This document shows, one piece after another, positions 60,239-64,000 of a DNA stretch of 64,000 nt (its first letter is position 1; every line of letters starts with the position of its first letter). Under the pieces are notes generated by a model. That model saw nothing but the letters and a program-made list of their open reading frames with translations, did not search any database and was not told the origin of the DNA. The stretch lies in NCBI RefSeq assembly GCF_030287405.1, contig NZ_JASVVV010000001.1, forward strand, positions 638,403-702,402, in the 5' to 3' direction. Position numbers and translations under genes: made by a program. The stretch comes from Halalkalicoccus sp. NIPERK01 (lineage in GTDB: Archaea > Halobacteriota > Halobacteria > Halobacteriales > Halalkalicoccaceae).

Positions 60239-61639
60239 ATGGTCGTCCGGGGATCGAACACGTCCCGTCTCCTGCGGTGGTCGCTGGGAGCGCTCGCCCT
60301 GGCCGTCTGTATCGACGTGGCCGCGGCGAGCAACGTCGTCGCGGGACTCGGGGACGGCGGGAGCGACGTGTCGGTCCCGACGTGGCTCTACCTGCTGACC
60401 GGCGGGGCGGTCGTCGGCGCGTCGGCGCTCCTGTCGATGCTGGTCACGGACCGGGCGTTCATCGACGCCGTCCACGGGCGGTCGTACCGGCTTCCCGGTC
60501 GGGGTCCGGCACGGCGGGCGCTCGCCACCGTCACGGGCGCGGCCTCGCTCGCCGTCCTCGCGCTGGTCGTCGCCATCGGCCTTGCGGGGCCGCGGGTCGC
60601 CACCGCGAACCTCGCGGTGCTCGTCGTGTTCGTCGCCGCCCGCGCGGGGCTGACGATGACGGCGTACCTCGTCGGGGATCCGTGGCCGACGCTCGACCCG
60701 TGGCGATTCGTCGCCGAGCGCCTCCCCCACGGCTTCGTCGACTATCCCTCGGATCTCGGGGTGCTCCCGGCGATCTGCGGGCTGCTCGCCCTGATCTGGA
60801 TCGAGGTTGTCCTCCCGGTCACCGCGCGCCCGACGACGCTCGCCGTGGCCGTGCTGGGCTACTCGGCGTACACCCTCACGGGCGCGGTCGTCTTCTCGCC
60901 CGCCGACTGGTTTCGCTACGGCGACCCGATCGCTGTGTGGTTTCGCTGCTACGGCGCGGTCGCGCCGATCCAGCGCACCGACGCGGGACTCATCCTTCGG
61001 ATTCCGGGCTCGCGCCTCCGCGACGGCGACGTGTTTCGCGACCTCTCGGGCGCGGCGTTCGTCGTCCTGTTGGTCTGGGAGCTCACCTACAGCGGCCTCG
61101 TCGTCACGCCGCCGGGCGCCCGAATCGTCGGGGCGCTCGTCGGACTGGGCGTCCCCCCGGCGATCACCTACCTCGTGGTGTTGCTGGGGGGCTACGCGCT
61201 CTTTCTCGGTGTCTACTGGCTCGCGGCCACGCGGGCGCGACGGCAGGCACGGACGTACCTCACCGCGCGCTACCTCGCCTTCCGGTTCGCGCCGCCGCTG
61301 CTGGGGATCGCCGCGGGCTACCACTTCGCCCACTACGCCGGGTTCGCCCTCTCGCTCGCTCCCGCGTTGCTGGGTGCCGTCTCGAACCCGCTGTCCCCGC
61401 CGATCCCGCCACGAACGCTCGTGTTGCCGGGGTGGGTCGGCCTCGTCGAGGTGGGGTCGGTCCTCGCCGGACACCTGCTCGCGATCTGGGCCGCCCACGC
61501 GACCTCGTTCGACCTGTTCTCGGGGCGCCTGCAGGCGATCCGCAGCCAGTTCCCGTTCGTCGTCGTCATGGTGCTGTACACGATGGCGAGCCTGTGGCTG
61601 CTCTCGCTGCCGACGCGGCCGCCGCCGTTCGTGGGCTGA
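60239..61639 (+). CDS. Large polytopic membrane protein of unknown function
   Basis: 466 residues, ~11-12 hydrophobic helices, no enzymatic motif seen. Conserved-looking loops include GDPWPTLDPWRFVAERLPHGFVDYPSDLG and SPADWFRYGDPIAVWFRCYGAVAPIQRTDAG. It is embedded in the oxidase locus. I recognise no family; transport or assembly factor are both possible. Confidence 0.75.
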   Translation: MVVRGSNTSRLLRWSLGALALAVCIDVAAASNVVAGLGDGGSDVSVPTWLYLLTGGAVVGASALLSMLVTDRAFIDAVHGRSYRLPGRGPARRALATVTGAASLAVLALVVAIGLAGPRVATANLAVLVVFVAARAGLTMTAYLVGDPWPTLDPWRFVAERLPHGFVDYPSDLGVLPAICGLLALIWIEVVLPVTARPTTLAVAVLGYSAYTLTGAVVFSPADWFRYGDPIAVWFRCYGAVAPIQRTDAGLILRIPGSRLRDGDVFRDLSGAAFVVLLVWELTYSGLVVTPPGARIVGALVGLGVPPAITYLVVLLGGYALFLGVYWLAATRARRQARTYLTARYLAFRFAPPLLGIAAGYHFAHYAGFALSLAPALLGAVSNPLSPPIPPRTLVLPGWVGLVEVGSVLAGHLLAIWAAHATSFDLFSGRLQAIRSQFPFVVVMVLYTMASLWLLSLPTRPPPFVG

Positions 61640-61680
61640 AGCGCCGATGGACGTATCCCCCGGGGACGTGAACGATACGC

Positions 61681-61962
61681 ATGGTTCGTCCGATGACCGA
61701 ACCCGAACTCGCGGTGCCCGAAGACGAGCCGCCGGCGGCGACCTGCCCGCACTGCGAGCAGCCCTTTCGAACCGAGCGACTCTACGCGCTCCACCTCGGG
61801 GAGGCCCACCCCGAGGCGTGTTCCGACGCCGAACTCGCGGCCTACGAGGAGGCGTCCGACGCGGAAGCCCACGACCTGTTCACCTTCCACGCGAAGGTGG
61901 TCGTCGCGCTACTGGTGTTGCTGTTCGCGCTCGCGTACACGTACGCGATCGTCTGGCACTGA
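61681..61962 (+). CDS. C2H2 zinc-finger protein fused to a C-terminal membrane helix
   Basis: 93 residues (starts at 61681; an internal ATG at 61693 is possible). C22-P-H-C25 and H38/H43 form a C2H2-type finger (TCPHCEQPFRTERLYALHLGEAHPE), and residues ~69-91 are a membrane helix (AKVVVALLVLLFALAYTYAIVW). It faces the oxidase gene 26 bases away, convergent. A zinc finger tied to the membrane in an oxidase locus is unusual; an assembly or regulatory role is inferred. Confidence 0.75.
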   Translation: MVRPMTEPELAVPEDEPPAATCPHCEQPFRTERLYALHLGEAHPEACSDAELAAYEEASDAEAHDLFTFHAKVVVALLVLLFALAYTYAIVWH

Positions 61963-61988
61963 AACGGGAGAGACAGGCGTGTCGGGCG

Positions 61989-64000
61989 TTACATCAGGTA
62001 GAACAGCGGGAAGAGGAACACCCAGACGATGTCGACGAAGTGCCAGTACAGCCCGAAGAACTCGACGGGCCGGTCGTCCTCGAGGTAGGCGTCGGCCGCG
62101 TAGATCCGCGCGCCCATGAACAGCGCGATCAGCAGGCCGAAGACGACGTGCAGGCCGTGGAGGCCGGTGGTCACGTAGTAGACGGAGGCCTCGATGCCGG
62201 TCTGCGGGTAGATGCCGTGGGAGAACTCGTAGCTCCACTCCCACGCCTTGATGCTGAGGAAGGTGATTCCGAGCGCGAGCGTCGCGCCGAGGCTGGCGAG
62301 CAGGCCCCGCTTGCTCCCGCGGTCGGCGGCGGCGAGCGCGAGGACGACGGTGTAACTGCTCGTCAGCAGGACGAACGTGTTCACGAGGCCGGGCAGCGCG
62401 TCGGGCGGGACGCTCTCCCAGGCGGTCCACCCCATCCCCGCGCGGATGAAGACGTACGCGCCGATGACCCCGCCGAAGACCACGACGTCGGACGCGAGGA
62501 AGAACCAGACGCCGAGTTTGGTCTTCCCGACCCCCTCGAACGGCCAGCGCTCGCCGATGGCCGCCTCGGGGGCCGAGAACCGTTCGAGGCCGAACCCGAT
62601 CAGCGAGTAGGCGGCCAGCAGGACGCCGAGCGCGAGCAGGACGACGTACTGGACTCCCTGGACATCTCCGGCGTGAAAGCCCGACAGCCCGAGGAACGTC
62701 AGGAAGAGCGCGCCGCCGATGAGGACCGGCCAGACGCTCGCGTGATCCTCGTGTTCGTGCGTCTCGTGATGCGGTTCGTGTGCCGTGACGACCGCGCCCC
62801 CGCCGTCGGCGACCGTCTCGGACTCGCCCCCGTCCGCGGCCCGTCCCGGCGGCCCCGTCTCGACGAACGCGAGCGTCCCGCCCGCGTAGCTCGCCCGGCC
62901 GGGCCAGTTCTCCAGCGGCGGCGGCGAGTCGATCGCCCACTCGGCGGTCCGCGCGAAGTCCCACGGGTTGTCGCCGGCCGGCTCGCCCGTCCAGAGGCTC
63001 GTATAGAGGTTGTAGACCATGAGGAGGAACGACCCCGCGACGACGAACGCGCCGATCGTCGCGAGCTGGTGCCACGCGACGAACGCGACGTTGTACTCGA
63101 AGACCCGGCGGGGCGTCTCCCACGCGACGAACAGCGGGAAGTAGAGCAGGTTGAACCCGACGAAGAAGGTGGCGAAGTGCAGTTTACCGAGGAACTCGTC
63201 GTACATTTTCCCCGTGATCTTCGGATACCAGTAGTAGAGCGCGCCGAACAGTGCTGTCGCCCCGCCGAACATCACGTAGTGGAAGTGCGCGACGACCCAG
63301 TAGGTCCCCCGGAACTCGTAGTCGAGGACGACCGCGCCGAGGAAGACCCCGGTGATGCCCCCGAGGATGAACAGCAAGAGTGCACCCAGCGAGAACAGGA
63401 AGGGCGTCTTGAACTGGATCCGGCCCTTGACCATCGTGTAGATGAGCGCGAAGACCATCAGGTCGAACGGGAGGGAGATGCCGATGGTCGTCGCCATCAT
63501 CAGCGTCTTGATCTCGAGGTTGATCGAGGTGAGGAACATGTGGTGCATCCAGACGAGAAAGCTCTGGAGCGCGACGAGGATCATCGCCAGGATGACCCAC
63601 TTGCGGCCGACGATCCGCCGGCCACAGAACGTCTGGAACGTCTCGAACATGACCCCGAGCGCGGGGAAGAAGACGATGTAAACCTCGGGGTGGCCGAAGA
63701 ACCAGAACAGGTGCGCCCAGAGCAGCGACCCGCCGCCCGAGTCGGTGGCGGTGAAGTACAGCGTGCCGATGATCCGGTCCGATCCCAGCAGTAAGAGGGC
63801 CGCCAGCAGCGCCGCGAAGGCGAACAGCATCATCCAGACGGTCAGGAGGATCGACCACGTGAAGAAGGGGATGTCCCACATCCCCATCCCCTCGGCCCGG
63901 CCCCGGTGGATGGTCACGAGGAAGTTCACCGTCCCGACCGTGACCGAGAGGACGAACAACAGCAACCCGAGTATCGCGGTCGTCCCGCCGACGCTCGGGG
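61989..64000 (-). CDS. Cytochrome c oxidase subunit I+III fusion (5' part outside window)
   Basis: The minus-strand frame stays open to the window's right edge, so the N-terminus lies beyond it. The subunit I part contains WFFGHPEVYIVFFPALG (Cu ligand His cross-linked to Tyr), VWMHHMF (two Cu ligands), ATTIGISLPFD (K-channel) and VVAHFHYVMFGG (heme ligands). After a Gly/Glu/His-rich linker, the subunit III half (~270 residues, seven helices; EGVGKTKLGVWFFLASDVVVFG, GLYWHFVDIVWVFLFPLFYLM) follows. This reduces O2 to water and pumps protons. Fusion of I and III occurs in several prokaryotes. Confidence 0.93.
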   Translation of the reverse strand, partial: PSVGGTTAILGLLLFVLSVTVGTVNFLVTIHRGRAEGMGMWDIPFFTWSILLTVWMMLFAFAALLAALLLLGSDRIIGTLYFTATDSGGGSLLWAHLFWFFGHPEVYIVFFPALGVMFETFQTFCGRRIVGRKWVILAMILVALQSFLVWMHHMFLTSINLEIKTLMMATTIGISLPFDLMVFALIYTMVKGRIQFKTPFLFSLGALLLFILGGITGVFLGAVVLDYEFRGTYWVVAHFHYVMFGGATALFGALYYWYPKITGKMYDEFLGKLHFATFFVGFNLLYFPLFVAWETPRRVFEYNVAFVAWHQLATIGAFVVAGSFLLMVYNLYTSLWTGEPAGDNPWDFARTAEWAIDSPPPLENWPGRASYAGGTLAFVETGPPGRAADGGESETVADGGGAVVTAHEPHHETHEHEDHASVWPVLIGGALFLTFLGLSGFHAGDVQGVQYVVLLALGVLLAAYSLIGFGLERFSAPEAAIGERWPFEGVGKTKLGVWFFLASDVVVFGGVIGAYVFIRAGMGWTAWESVPPDALPGLVNTFVLLTSSYTVVLALAAADRGSKRGLLASLGATLALGITFLSIKAWEWSYEFSHGIYPQTGIEASVYYVTTGLHGLHVVFGLLIALFMGARIYAADAYLEDDRPVEFFGLYWHFVDIVWVFLFPLFYLM

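Noticed and set aside
60807..63794. Long open frame on the + strand opposite the 466-residue membrane protein and the oxidase gene
   Set aside because: It has low-complexity, Arg/Glu/Asp-rich composition typical of antisense frames in GC-rich DNA, and the oxidase on the other strand has clear conserved motifs.

Overview
The window is a gene-dense, GC-rich stretch of chromosome from a halophilic archaeon (class Halobacteria). The predicted proteins are strongly acidic. Several genes are archaeal in type: RNase P protein Rpp30, aIF1, archaeal S-adenosylmethionine synthetase, PyrI, DacZ, an HTH_10 regulator and a COG1325 RNA-binding protein. Exported proteins carry twin-arginine lipoprotein signals, and many genes have a TATA-like box 23-35 bases before the start codon, as expected for leaderless transcripts. 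I cannot assign a genus from the sequence. No rRNA, tRNA, CRISPR array or transposase gene was seen.

Layout. 1-1.5 kb: the end of a branched-chain amino acid (Liv-type) ABC transporter operon. 1.6-8.7 kb: a c-di-AMP cyclase/mechanosensitive channel pair, a four-CBS protein with a ribosome-hibernation-like tail, small proteins, a Rieske/FAD oxidoreductase and purD. 8.8-11.5 kb: a gluconate dehydratase and gluconate permease module. 11.5-25 kb: housekeeping and redox genes (aIF1, YyaL-type, thioredoxin), cysteine synthase, a multidomain sensor-regulator, thiI and metK. 25-35 kb: CYTH protein, exported thioredoxin-fold lipoprotein, FKBP chaperone, KaiC-like protein, F420-type oxidoreductase, pyrBI, stress proteins, TenA and Nudix. 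35-42.3 kb: amino acid permease, an acetolactate-synthase-like enzyme coupled to a degenerate acyl-CoA-ligase-like protein, divergent PrpD, and phosphosulfolactate synthase. 42.3-49.6 kb: aldehyde dehydrogenase, Hsp20, RNase P, small proteins, J-domain protein, an AT-richer methyltransferase cassette and surE. 49.6-58.7 kb: an Rsm22-like/tyrA pair, M24 peptidase, an ABC-2 exporter with a divergent TetR regulator, and aroA-aroC. 58.7-64 kb: a terminal-oxidase locus with a fused subunit I+III running off the right edge.

The most unusual signal is a family of at least six intergenic elements (five of 111-114 bp, one of 83 bp). They are bounded by inverted ends close to TGATACCGTCGGTCAT and lie at 12.15, 25.14, 26.75, 40.77, 44.20 and 45.01 kb. 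Four of the twelve ends supply the TGA stop codon of the adjacent gene exactly. Two copies also share a 62-bp core. Other points of interest are a methyltransferase gene bracketed by related TAGATAC hairpins, the CBS/hibernation-factor fusion, a regulator with DNA-binding modules at both ends, and two zinc-ribbon microproteins (42 and 35 residues).
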